A DNA stretch of 8,890 nucleotides from an uncultured Lachnospiraceae bacterium (GTDB taxonomy: Bacteria > Bacillota > Clostridia > Lachnospirales > Lachnospiraceae): contig CAMAHO010000087.1 in assembly GCA_945834545.1 (NCBI GenBank), positions 1 to 8,890 on the forward strand, given 5' to 3'. The notes below the pieces were generated by a model. That model was not told where the DNA came from. It searched no databases and worked only from the letters and a program-made list of their open reading frames with translations. Below, piece by piece: positions 1 to 7,300 of the stretch (position 1 is its first letter; each line of letters opens with the position of its first letter). A program made the translations under genes and the position numbers.

Positions 1-18
1 CTACTTATGCGTCCAGCC

Positions 19-55
19 AACCCGGTGCCCTGCTATTTCGGAACCCGGTGCCCTG
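19..55. repeat. 14-bp direct repeat upstream of potA
   Basis: AACCCGGTGCCCTG occurs at 19-32 and again, perfectly, at 42-55, with a start-to-start distance of 23 bp. It lies just upstream of the pot promoter. The surrounding frame from 7 to 87 is open (ATG at 7, TAG at 85-87, 26 codons), but no Shine-Dalgarno precedes it and I do not recognise the peptide. The repeat could be the tail of an intergenic repeat element or a two-site protein-binding region; the window begins too close to it to tell. That the repeat exists is certain, its role is unknown. Confidence 0.6.
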
Positions 56-71
56 GCCTTATGGATTTTGC

Positions 72-100
72 TTGTCATAAAGGGTAGAAGAATGTATAAT
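72..100 (+). promoter_or_regulatory. SigA-type promoter of the pot operon
   Basis: A -35 hexamer TTGTCA (72-77) and a perfect -10 hexamer TATAAT (95-100) are separated by exactly 17 bp, which is near consensus for the housekeeping sigma factor. Transcription would start around A106 and give a leader of about 60 nt before the potA ATG at 166. No clear operator or riboswitch is visible in that leader; only a weak 5-bp hairpin (GACTT 117-121 with AAGTC 128-132) can be drawn. Confidence 0.8.
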
Positions 101-165
101 TTTGCACTAGATACAGGACTTTATCAGAAGTCATAATTCTCGGACTTGCGGAAGGGGAAAGATAC

Positions 166-1605
166 ATGGGAGAAGCAGGAAATAGTATTGAATTGAAGCA
201 TATTACCAAACAATATGAGGACGGATTTACAGCAGTCTCAGATTTTAATCTGGAGGTGAAACGAGGGGAGTTTGTTACCTTCCTAGGCCCCTCCGGCTGT
301 GGGAAAACCACAACCCTACGCATGATCGCCGGGTTTGACCTGCCCACCGAAGGGGAGATTTTATTGGATGGCAAATCCATCACCAATCTACCCCCTAATA
401 AGAGACCCATTAATACGGTCTTTCAGAGATATGCTCTGTTCCCACATATGAATATCTATGAGAATATTGCCTTTGGACTAAAGCAGAAGAAGACTCCGGC
501 GGATGTCATTGCCAAGAAGGTGAAGAAGGTTCTGACCCTGGTGGATTTGGAGGGCTTTGAAAAGAGACGAGTTTCTACTCTTTCCGGTGGACAGCAGCAG
601 AGAGTGGCGATTGCAAGAGCTCTTGTGAACGAGCCGGAAATCCTGCTCTTGGACGAGCCTCTTGGAGCCCTGGATTTAAAAATGAGAAAGGAAATGCAGC
701 TGGAGCTTAAGGCCATGCATGAGAAGCTGGGGATTACCTTTATCTATGTTACCCATGACCAGGAAGAGGCCCTTACCATGTCGGACAAGATTGTGGTTAT
801 GTCAGAGGGCAGGATGCAGCAGATCGGTACCCCGGAGGATATCTATAATGAGCCTGTAAATGCTTTTGTGGCGGACTTTATCGGCGAAAGTAATATCTTT
901 AACGGCATTATGACCGGGAAGCTTAAGGCCCGCTTTTGCGGTGGAGAATTTGAATGTGTGGATGATGTGGAGGAAGGAACCCACATCACAGCGGTTGTCC
1001 GTCCTGAGGATGTGCTGCTGACAGCACCCGAGGAGGGCATTATACAAGGCGTGGTAAGCTCGGTTATCTTTAAGGGCATGCATTATGAGATTACGGTTAT
1101 CTGCGGCAAAAATGAGATGGTGGTTCAGTCTGTCAAGACAGCTCAAATCGGAAGTACCGTGGGAATCCAGGTGGAGCCGGACAACATTCATATCATGATT
1201 GCCGAGGACCATACCAATATCTTTTACGCTGAGTGGAACAAAAATCAAAAGCTGGAGTACAACGGAACCAAGCTTGACACAAGTGTCACAAAAATCATCA
1301 AGGGAAGCCGACGGGATGCAGACGGAACCCTCTATGATGAGAATGGTGAGGTTGTGGATATTGATAAGACAAAGGTAGTCATAACCATACAGCCGGATGA
1401 CATTGAAATGACGGACAATGTGGAAGAAGGGCTGGTGGAAGGCTATATCAGCAACCTGATTTACAAGGGTGACCATTACAGCTATGTCATTCATTCGGAC
1501 CTGGGCCAGGATTTCATTGTAAACGATGAAAACCTTTGGAACATGGGAGACCAGGTGGGCTTGATTATGCCTGTGGATAAAATGACCTTTACACTGAAGA
1601 GATAA
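166..1605 (+). CDS. potA: PotA, spermidine/putrescine ABC transporter ATPase with an extra TOBE-like domain
   Basis: This is the ATP-hydrolysing subunit that powers polyamine import from the cytoplasmic face of PotB/PotC. Visible motifs are an A-loop tyrosine Y17, Walker A GPSGCGKT at 41-48, Q-loop Q87 in VFQRYALFPH, signature LSGGQ at 139-143, Walker B ending D163-E164, D-loop GALD at 167-170 and switch histidine H197. A TOBE domain follows at about 275-345 (RPEDV 279-283). At 479 residues it is roughly 100 longer than the usual 350-380 for PotA. The extra C-terminal part repeats the TOBE pattern: QPDDI 409-413 mirrors RPEDV, and ISNLIYKGDHY 428-438 mirrors VSSVIFKGMHY 297-307. A polar acidic linker lies between the two (about 346-403). 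The start is supported by GAAGGGG at 151-157, eight nt upstream. It is the first gene of potABCD. The ATPase assignment is secure; polyamine specificity rests on the linked potBCD. Confidence 0.95.
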   Translation: MGEAGNSIELKHITKQYEDGFTAVSDFNLEVKRGEFVTFLGPSGCGKTTTLRMIAGFDLPTEGEILLDGKSITNLPPNKRPINTVFQRYALFPHMNIYENIAFGLKQKKTPADVIAKKVKKVLTLVDLEGFEKRRVSTLSGGQQQRVAIARALVNEPEILLLDEPLGALDLKMRKEMQLELKAMHEKLGITFIYVTHDQEEALTMSDKIVVMSEGRMQQIGTPEDIYNEPVNAFVADFIGESNIFNGIMTGKLKARFCGGEFECVDDVEEGTHITAVVRPEDVLLTAPEEGIIQGVVSSVIFKGMHYEITVICGKNEMVVQSVKTAQIGSTVGIQVEPDNIHIMIAEDHTNIFYAEWNKNQKLEYNGTKLDTSVTKIIKGSRRDADGTLYDENGEVVDIDKTKVVITIQPDDIEMTDNVEEGLVEGYISNLIYKGDHYSYVIHSDLGQDFIVNDENLWNMGDQVGLIMPVDKMTFTLKR

Positions 1606-1616
1606 GGAGAAGAGGA

Positions 1617-2408
1617 ATGAAGAACATGTCTTTTTCCAGAAAAAGCCTCGGTATTCCTTATCTGCTTTTTCTGTCGTTATTTGTAGTGGCTCCGCTTTTA
1701 GTGTTGTTTTATTATGGATTTACAAATGGGAGCGGCCGGTTCACCTTTGAAAATCTAACAGATTTCTTTACCAATCCCAATACCTTGGGTACTTTGTGCT
1801 ACAGCCTGGCCCTGGCGCTGGTGACAACCTTGGTGTGCTTGCTATTGGCCTATCCCACAGCCTATATTTTGGCCACCAGCAAATTAAAAAGAAGGTCCGT
1901 GGTGATTATGCTGTTTGTGATGCCCATGTGGATTAACTTTTCCCTCCGTATCACAGCCTTGAAGGAGGTTTTGACCTGGATTGAGGGGAATCTGGCATAT
2001 TATCCCTTTCTCAATTCAGTCATAGGTATGACTTACGACTTTCTGCCCTTTATGATTTTACCAATCTTTAATACCATAACCCGTCTGGACCCCGCATTGC
2101 TGGAAGCGGCAAGGGATTTGGGGGCAGACGAAAAGGAGGCCTTTTTAAAGGTTACCCTCCCCCTTTCTATGCCGGGAGTGATTTCCGGCGTGTCTATGGT
2201 GTTTTTGCCGGCAATGACAAACTATGTTGTCCTGGATATGTTGTATAACAGCACCTACATTATGGGTAGCCTGATTGGAAGCTATTTCTCTGCCTACAAC
2301 TGGCACGGTGGCTCTATGATCAGCTTGATCTTGCTAGTGATGATTTGTCTCTTTACCCTGTTTACTAAGACAGAGGAGGAGAATCCGAGGGGAGGTGCCC
2401 TGCTATGA
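1617..2408 (+). CDS. potB: PotB, polyamine ABC transporter permease
   Basis: One of the two channel-forming membrane subunits of the polyamine importer. The 263-residue protein shows about six hydrophobic segments (roughly 14-34, 60-86, 95-115, 131-152, 183-206 and 234-252). Between segments four and five is the cytoplasmic EAA loop that docks on PotA, EAARDLGADEKEAFLKVTLP at 163-182. The family signatures RRSVVIMLFVMPMW (92-105) and LRITALKEVL (110-119) fit PotB-type permeases. The SD AAGGAGA (1604-1610) overlaps the potA stop codon and lies 6 nt before ATG 1617, so potB follows potA by 11 nt in the same transcript. Its stop overlaps the potC start. Length is normal for the family and nothing appears broken. 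Confidence 0.93.
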   Translation: MKNMSFSRKSLGIPYLLFLSLFVVAPLLVLFYYGFTNGSGRFTFENLTDFFTNPNTLGTLCYSLALALVTTLVCLLLAYPTAYILATSKLKRRSVVIMLFVMPMWINFSLRITALKEVLTWIEGNLAYYPFLNSVIGMTYDFLPFMILPIFNTITRLDPALLEAARDLGADEKEAFLKVTLPLSMPGVISGVSMVFLPAMTNYVVLDMLYNSTYIMGSLIGSYFSAYNWHGGSMISLILLVMICLFTLFTKTEEENPRGGALL

Positions 2409-3214
2409 GAAAGAAGAACAATGCATGGAAAATCCTGATTGTCAGCTTTGTATTTCTGTTTCTCTACCTGCCGATTTTGATTCTGGCTTTTTACAGCTTT
2501 ACCACCTCTGCAAATATTGGCACGGTACAGGGCTTTTCTTTAGACAATTACAGGACCCTTTTTACCAGCCCGGAGCTGGTACAGATGATCGTGGGTACCC
2601 TAGTGTTGGCGTTCACGGCGGCAACCCTGTCCACCATATTGGGAACCTTGGGGGCCATTGGTTCCTTCTATTCCAAGAAGAATTTGTCCCGGCTGATGTC
2701 CACCACCAACCAGATTCCGGTTATCAATGCGGATGTGGTGACCGGATTTTCCATCTGTATTTTGCTGGTGGTTGCTCTGGGGGTCAGCAAGGACACCTAT
2801 ATTCCCCTGGTTATTGGGCATGTGGTATTAGGCGCTCCCTTTGTTTATCTGTCGGTTTTGCCTAAGCTGATGCAGATGGATGGCAGTATTTATGAGGCCG
2901 CCCTGGATTTAGGCGCCACCCCCTTTACAGCTCTGCGGAAGGTAGTACTGCCTCAGATTCTGTCCGGTGTGTTATCCGGCTTTGCTTTGTCCGTGACCTT
3001 ATCTTTAGATGACTATTTCGTTGCAGTTTACACGAAACCTGCAACCTTCGATACTATCAGTACCTACGTGGTCAATGCCACCAAGGGCTCCCAGACAACC
3101 ATCAAAACGGCACTATGGGCCCTGTCTACGGTAATCTTTTTCGTGGTTGTCCTCGTTGTGCTGGGAATGAACCTAAGAACGGCAAAGGAAGAAGGAAAGG
3201 GGGCAGAGGTATGA
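2405..3214 (+). CDS. potC: PotC, polyamine ABC transporter permease
   Basis: The second membrane subunit, pairing with PotB. The 269-residue protein begins with a short basic tail (MRKKNN) and a strong first membrane helix (about 9-31), with further helices near 61-88, 105-127, 132-152, 186-200 and 233-255. The EAA loop that contacts PotA is EAALDLGATPFTALRKVVLP at 164-183. The SLDDYF segment at 200-205 is a known PotC-type signature. The start overlaps the potB stop as ATGA (2405-2408), with the purine-rich SD GAGGGGAGG at 2387-2395, so translation is probably coupled. Another overlap, with potD, follows at its 3' end. Length is typical. Confidence 0.93.
   Translation: MRKKNNAWKILIVSFVFLFLYLPILILAFYSFTTSANIGTVQGFSLDNYRTLFTSPELVQMIVGTLVLAFTAATLSTILGTLGAIGSFYSKKNLSRLMSTTNQIPVINADVVTGFSICILLVVALGVSKDTYIPLVIGHVVLGAPFVYLSVLPKLMQMDGSIYEAALDLGATPFTALRKVVLPQILSGVLSGFALSVTLSLDDYFVAVYTKPATFDTISTYVVNATKGSQTTIKTALWALSTVIFFVVVLVVLGMNLRTAKEEGKGAEV
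3194..3203 (+). promoter_or_regulatory. Ribosome binding site fixing the potD start
   Basis: GGAAAGGGGG lies 7 nt before the ATG at 3211. The same reading frame is open from an ATG at 3115, but that would bury 32 extra residues inside potC and ahead of the signal peptide. This SD and the ATGA overlap with the potC stop make 3211 the better start. Confidence 0.75.
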
Positions 3215-4689
3215 GAATAAAGAGCTGCTTATTAAAAATTGGCCCCCTGTGGCTTGGGCTGTTTCTTGGAATAGCTCTGCCTGTGCTTCCTGCAAAGGCC
3301 GGACAGGATGAGATTGTTCTCAGGGTATGTAATTGGGAGGAATACATTGACCTGGGAGACTGGGATGAGGAAGAAACCATTGACCTGGACAGTGGAGATA
3401 TCTTAGGTGAGAATTCCATGATAGAGGACTTTGAAGTCTGGTATGAGGAGACCTATGGAAGGGAGGTTAGGGTGGAATACTCCACCTTTGGCACCAACGA
3501 GGACTTATATAACATGCTCACCCTGGGGGATGTGTATGATATTGTGTGCCCCTCCGAGTATATGATTATGAAGCTTATGGCAGAGCAGGAACTGGTGCCC
3601 TTGTCGGAGGAGTTTTATGATACGGATATAGAAGAGAATTATTACAGCAGGGGGCTTTCTCCCTACATAAGGGAAATTTTCGAGCGGAGTAAAATCCAGG
3701 GCGAGAGCTGGTCCAAATATATGGCAGGCTATATGTGGGGGCTTACCGGCATTGTGTACAATCCCGAGCTAGTCAGCAAAGAGGACGCAGCTACCTGGAA
3801 GATACTGAATAATCCCGCCTATTACAGGCAGGTTACCTTAAAAGACAATGTGAGGGATTCCTATTTCGCCGCAGTGGGCGCATTAAAGTCCAAGCTGCTT
3901 ACCAGTTCCGCTTTTTTAAATGATCCGGAGTATGAGAAACACCTGGAAGAAGAGATGAATGACACCAGCCCGGAGACCATTGCGGCAGTGCAGGAGTATT
4001 TGCAGCAGGTGAAGGATAATGCCTATTCCTTCGAAACGGATTCCGGCAAGGCAGATATGATTACCGGTAAGGTACTGGCCAATTATCAGTGGTCGGGCGA
4101 TGCCTGCTACACCCTGGATCAGGCTGAGGAGGATGGAGTAGAGCTTTGCTTTGCCATTCCGGAGGAAGCCACCAATATTTATTTTGACGGATGGGTTATG
4201 CTGAAGAGAGGCATCGGAGAGGATGCAGGGAAAAAGCATGCCGCGGAGGCATTTATCAATTTCCTCTCAAGACCTGACAATGCTGTCAGAAATATGTACT
4301 ATATCGGATATACCTCCGTGATTTCCGGAGGAGAGGACAGTCGGATTTTTGAGTATGTGGACTGGAATTATGGGGCAGAAGAGGATGAGGAGGATGTCAG
4401 CGAGTATGATTTATCCTACTTCTTTGGAGAAGGGGAGGATGCTGTATTAACCGTTCCCACAGAGCAGCTAAACAGGCAGCTGTTGTGTCAATACCCCAGT
4501 GACGAGGTGATTGCCCGCTCTTCCATCATGATATATTTTGACGAAGAGCAGACGGAAGCCATCAATAAAATGTGGATTGGTGTTCGCTGCTTTAACCTGA
4601 AAAAGGTTCCTGTTTGGGTCTGGGGAATGATGGTGGTTTTGCTGGCAGCGGTGGCTGCTGTCAGTATCCGTAGACGATGTAACAAGTAA
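3211..4689 (+). CDS. potD: PotD, polyamine-binding protein with a signal peptide and a C-terminal membrane anchor
   Basis: The extracytoplasmic receptor that captures spermidine or putrescine and delivers it to PotB/PotC. The 492-residue product starts with a signal peptide (basic start, hydrophobic core at about 11-27, AKA at 28-30 before GQDE), suggesting signal peptidase I cleavage after A30. No lipobox cysteine is present. Binding-protein landmarks resembling E. coli PotD are NWEEY (41-45), YDIVCPSEY (109-117), MWGLTGIVYN (175-184), QWSGDA (293-298), FDGWVM (325-330) and INFLSRPDNA (349-358). The tryptophan of E. coli FWMDS is replaced by an aromatic tyrosine, Y324. Two acidic stretches enlarge the usual 340-350 residue fold (about 46-70 and 388-400). 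The C terminus is a hydrophobic helix (about 466-485) followed by RRRCNK, which would anchor the protein in the membrane. Last gene of potABCD; the start overlaps the potC stop. Ligand choice between spermidine and putrescine cannot be read from sequence alone. Confidence 0.9.
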   Translation: MRIKSCLLKIGPLWLGLFLGIALPVLPAKAGQDEIVLRVCNWEEYIDLGDWDEEETIDLDSGDILGENSMIEDFEVWYEETYGREVRVEYSTFGTNEDLYNMLTLGDVYDIVCPSEYMIMKLMAEQELVPLSEEFYDTDIEENYYSRGLSPYIREIFERSKIQGESWSKYMAGYMWGLTGIVYNPELVSKEDAATWKILNNPAYYRQVTLKDNVRDSYFAAVGALKSKLLTSSAFLNDPEYEKHLEEEMNDTSPETIAAVQEYLQQVKDNAYSFETDSGKADMITGKVLANYQWSGDACYTLDQAEEDGVELCFAIPEEATNIYFDGWVMLKRGIGEDAGKKHAAEAFINFLSRPDNAVRNMYYIGYTSVISGGEDSRIFEYVDWNYGAEEDEEDVSEYDLSYFFGEGEDAVLTVPTEQLNRQLLCQYPSDEVIARSSIMIYFDEEQTEAINKMWIGVRCFNLKKVPVWVWGMMVVLLAAVAAVSIRRRCNK

Positions 4690-4770
4690 GGATATATGAG
4701 CAAAGAGGTGTAGAGAAGAGAAATCTAAAAGAAAATCTGATATAAGAGAACGAAAAAAAGGAGATAGCGT

Positions 4771-7182
4771 ATGGCAAAATGGAGTAGGGTACAGTTTCAA
4801 CCAGGTGTTGGCCTTGGAGAAAACGGAAACAGAGTGACGGCTAGCAAGGAGCATATAGCGCTGTCCTGTGAGGCCGCAAGAGAAGGTATGGTGCTTTTAA
4901 AAAATGAGAATCAGGTGCTGCCCTTGCAGAAGGGAGCCCGTGTTGCATTGTTTGGAAAGGCCACCATTGACTATGTGAAGGGCGGCGGCGGAAGCGGCGA
5001 TGTCACTGTCTCCTATATTAGAAATCTCTATGAAGGATTTAAGCAGCTAGGGGCCAGAGTGGAGGTCTTTCAGAAGTTGGCGGCTTTTTATGAGGAAAAT
5101 GTGAAGCAGCAATACAAGGAGGGTAAGGTTCCCGGCATGACAGTGGAGCCGGAGGTGCCTAAGAACTTGCTGCAGCAGGCCAGAGCCTACACAGATACTG
5201 CCATCATCAGTATCTGCCGTTTTTCCGGTGAGGACTGGGACAGAAGAAGCAGCCTGGATGAAGGAAAGGCAAAAAGTCTGGCTGACCCAAACCAGGGAGC
5301 CTCCATCTTTGAGAGGGGGGATTTTTATCTCACCAATGCAGAGGAAAAGATGGTACAAGCTGTCTCTGAGGCCTTCCCCAAGGTAGTGGTGGTGCTCAAT
5401 GTGGGGGGCATGGTGGATACCACCTGGTTCCATAAGAACAATCAAATTCAATCCGTTTTACTGGCACTGCAGGGTGGTATGGAAGGAGGCCTGGCAGCAG
5501 CACAGCTTCTTTGCGGTCTGGACAATCCCAGTGGTAAGCTGGTGGATACCTATGCAGAGAGATTGGAGGATTACCCCTCATCTGCAAACTTCCATGAATC
5601 AGATAAATATGTAGATTATACAGATGACATCTATGTCGGTTATCGGTATTTTGAGACCATACCGGGTATGGCGCAGAAGGTCGTATATCCCTTCGGATAC
5701 GGACTGTCTTACACCAGCTTTCGATTATCGGAGGCTGTCATTACAAAAAAGGATGACAGCTTTTTGGTGGAGCTTAATGTAACCAATACGGGGGATATGG
5801 CCGGCAAGGAGGTTGTGCAGGTATATGCGAAAGCCCCACAGGGTAAGCTTGGCAAACCGGCCAGAAGCCTGGTAGCTTTTGAAAAAACCAGACTCCTGCT
5901 TCCGGGAGAGAGCCAGCGAATGACTCTGACCTTTGACCGGTATCAGCTGGCCTCCTTTGATGATTTGGGGAAGGTACAGAAGTCTGCCTATGTTTGTGAA
6001 AAGGGAATCTACTCCTTCTATGTTGGCACTTCTGTGAGAGATACAAAGAAGAATGATTATGAATATTGTTTGGAGCAGGATGAGGTGGTGGAACAGCTGA
6101 GCAGCAAAATGGCGCCCACTTCTCTGGCAAAACGAATGCTGTCTGACGGAAGCTTTGAGGCTCTTCCCACAGGAGAACCGGTAGATACGGATGCTAATTT
6201 GTTACAGCAGCTGACCTTTGATGAGACAGAGGGCTTTGCACCGGATGTGGAAGCCGCTCAAGGAGTCCGTCTTTGGAATCAGAAGCCCGAGGACAAAAAG
6301 CTACTGCTTTTGGATGTGGCTGAGGGAAGGGCTACCTTAGAGGAGTTTATGGCTCAGCTTACAGACAGACAGCTGGCAGTTATGCTTGGAGGACAACCCA
6401 ATACCGGCGTAGCAGACACCTTTGGCTTTGGAAATCTGCCGCAATACGGGGTGCCCAATGTGATGACGGCTGACGGCCCTGCGGGACTACGAATCCAGCC
6501 TCATAAGGGGATCTGTACTACAGCCTGGCCTTGTGCTACCCTGCTGGCATCCAGCTTTAACACTAGGTTGGTGGAGAGAATCGGAGAAGCCGGTGGTCTG
6601 GAGGTAAAGGAGAATAACATTGGGGTATGGCTGACGCCTGCCATCAATATCCACAGAAGTCCCCTTTGCGGACGCAACTTTGAATACTATTCCGAGGACC
6701 CGTACCTTGCAGGCAAGATGGGAATTGCCATGGTGAAGGGAATCCAGAGCAATCATATCGGTGCCTCCGTGAAGCATTTTGCACTGAACAACAAGGAGAC
6801 CAATCGTAAGGAAAGTGATTCTAGAGCCAGCGAGAGAGCGATACGCGAGATCTATCTCAAGGCCTTTGAGATGATTGTAAAGGAAGCTGATCCTTGGACC
6901 ATCATGTCCTCCTATAACATCATCAATGGACGCAGAGCCTCTGAAAATAAGGAGATGCTGGATGGTATTTTAAGAGACGAATGGGGCTTTCAAGGAATGG
7001 TTACCACGGATTGGTGGACCAGAGGGGAGCACTACAAGGAGCTTCTGGCCGGCAACGATATGAAGATGGCTAAGGGGTATCCGGACCGTCTGATGACAGC
7101 TCTCGAGCAAGGGGCTATTTCCAGAGCGGATTTGGAGAGAAGCGTGAGACGAGTGCTGGAGCTGATTATGAAGGTTGACTAG
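4771..7182 (+). CDS. Glycoside hydrolase family 3 enzyme (probable beta-glucosidase) with circularly permuted domains
   Basis: Hydrolyses terminal beta-linked sugars by a retaining mechanism. The 803-residue protein has no signal peptide, so it is probably cytoplasmic and acts on imported oligosaccharides. The domain order is reversed from most GH3 enzymes. The C-terminal-type alpha/beta sandwich comes first (about 30-315, from EGMVLLKNENQVLPL at 38-52, with GGGGSG 70-75 and FGYGLSYTSF from 308). A fibronectin III-like domain follows (about 330-420), then a linker, then the catalytic barrel (about 530-803). Barrel landmarks are DGPAGLR (568-574), GRNFEYYSEDP (634-644), KHF (668-670) and nucleophile D747 in VTTDWW. 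The likely acid/base is E154 in RFSGEDWDR, by analogy with the SGEG-DR motif of the family. A strong SD AAAGGAG (4757-4763) precedes ATG 4771 by 7 nt. It sits 81 nt after potD with no terminator between them. The substrate could instead be beta-xylosides or other glycosides. Confidence 0.9.
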   Translation: MAKWSRVQFQPGVGLGENGNRVTASKEHIALSCEAAREGMVLLKNENQVLPLQKGARVALFGKATIDYVKGGGGSGDVTVSYIRNLYEGFKQLGARVEVFQKLAAFYEENVKQQYKEGKVPGMTVEPEVPKNLLQQARAYTDTAIISICRFSGEDWDRRSSLDEGKAKSLADPNQGASIFERGDFYLTNAEEKMVQAVSEAFPKVVVVLNVGGMVDTTWFHKNNQIQSVLLALQGGMEGGLAAAQLLCGLDNPSGKLVDTYAERLEDYPSSANFHESDKYVDYTDDIYVGYRYFETIPGMAQKVVYPFGYGLSYTSFRLSEAVITKKDDSFLVELNVTNTGDMAGKEVVQVYAKAPQGKLGKPARSLVAFEKTRLLLPGESQRMTLTFDRYQLASFDDLGKVQKSAYVCEKGIYSFYVGTSVRDTKKNDYEYCLEQDEVVEQLSSKMAPTSLAKRMLSDGSFEALPTGEPVDTDANLLQQLTFDETEGFAPDVEAAQGVRLWNQKPEDKKLLLLDVAEGRATLEEFMAQLTDRQLAVMLGGQPNTGVADTFGFGNLPQYGVPNVMTADGPAGLRIQPHKGICTTAWPCATLLASSFNTRLVERIGEAGGLEVKENNIGVWLTPAINIHRSPLCGRNFEYYSEDPYLAGKMGIAMVKGIQSNHIGASVKHFALNNKETNRKESDSRASERAIREIYLKAFEMIVKEADPWTIMSSYNIINGRRASENKEMLDGILRDEWGFQGMVTTDWWTRGEHYKELLAGNDMKMAKGYPDRLMTALEQGAISRADLERSVRRVLELIMKVD

Positions 7183-7201
7183 GAGACAAGGGAGATAATG
7201 A

Positions 7202-7239
7202 AGGACAACGGGGACAGGTCCATATGCCCCCGTTGTCCT
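7202..7239 (+). terminator. 12-bp inverted repeat after the GH3 gene, possible weak terminator
   Basis: AGGACAACGGGG (7202-7213) pairs perfectly with CCCCGTTGTCCT (7228-7239) around a 14-nt loop. It lies 20 nt after the GH3 stop, where a terminator would be expected, but the following sequence has only a short T cluster (TATTTCT), so it is not a classic intrinsic terminator. It may instead be a roaming palindromic intergenic repeat, since the GGGGACAGGT-type core resembles intergenic palindromes I recall from clostridia. The inverted repeat is certain, terminator function is inferred. Confidence 0.5.
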
Positions 7240-7256
7240 CCTGATAGTATTTCTAC

Positions 7257-7285
7257 TTGCGAAATAAGAGAAAATGACATATTAT
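7257..7285 (+). promoter_or_regulatory. Promoter of the amino acid importer genes
   Basis: TTGCGA (7257-7262) and TATTAT (7280-7285) are separated by exactly 17 bp, a good housekeeping-type promoter. Transcription would begin near 7292 and produce a leader of about 80 nt before ATG 7374. Its position just downstream of the hairpin at 7202-7239 suggests that the importer is an independent transcription unit. Confidence 0.7.
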
Positions 7286-7300
7286 GTATCTTATCGCGGT

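Noticed and set aside
1275..1288. Palindrome TGACAC-AA-GTGTCA inside potA, preceded by a T to give a TTGACA -35-like string
   Set aside because: It is inside a coding region and has no matching -10 at the right spacing; likely chance.
802..1494. 230-codon open frame on the minus strand opposite potA
   Set aside because: It is antisense to the conserved ATPase C-terminal region, has no ribosome binding site and no recognisable motif; a shadow of potA.
2394..2406. 13-bp match GGTGCCCTGCTAT shared with 24-36
   Set aside because: One 13-bp match is expected by chance in a window of this size, and here it is part of the potB end and potC start region.
2395..2865. 156-codon open frame overlapping potC in another frame
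   Set aside because: Low-complexity composition rich in G, H, Q and C without any domain; potC in the other frame has full family motifs, so this is a shadow.
3115..3210. Upstream extension of potD to an earlier ATG
   Set aside because: It would place 32 residues before a clear signal peptide and lies entirely within potC; the SD and ATGA overlap support 3211.
4741..4746. TATAAG as a -10 box for the GH3 gene
   Set aside because: The sequence 17 bp upstream (GAGAAA) bears no resemblance to a -35 box.
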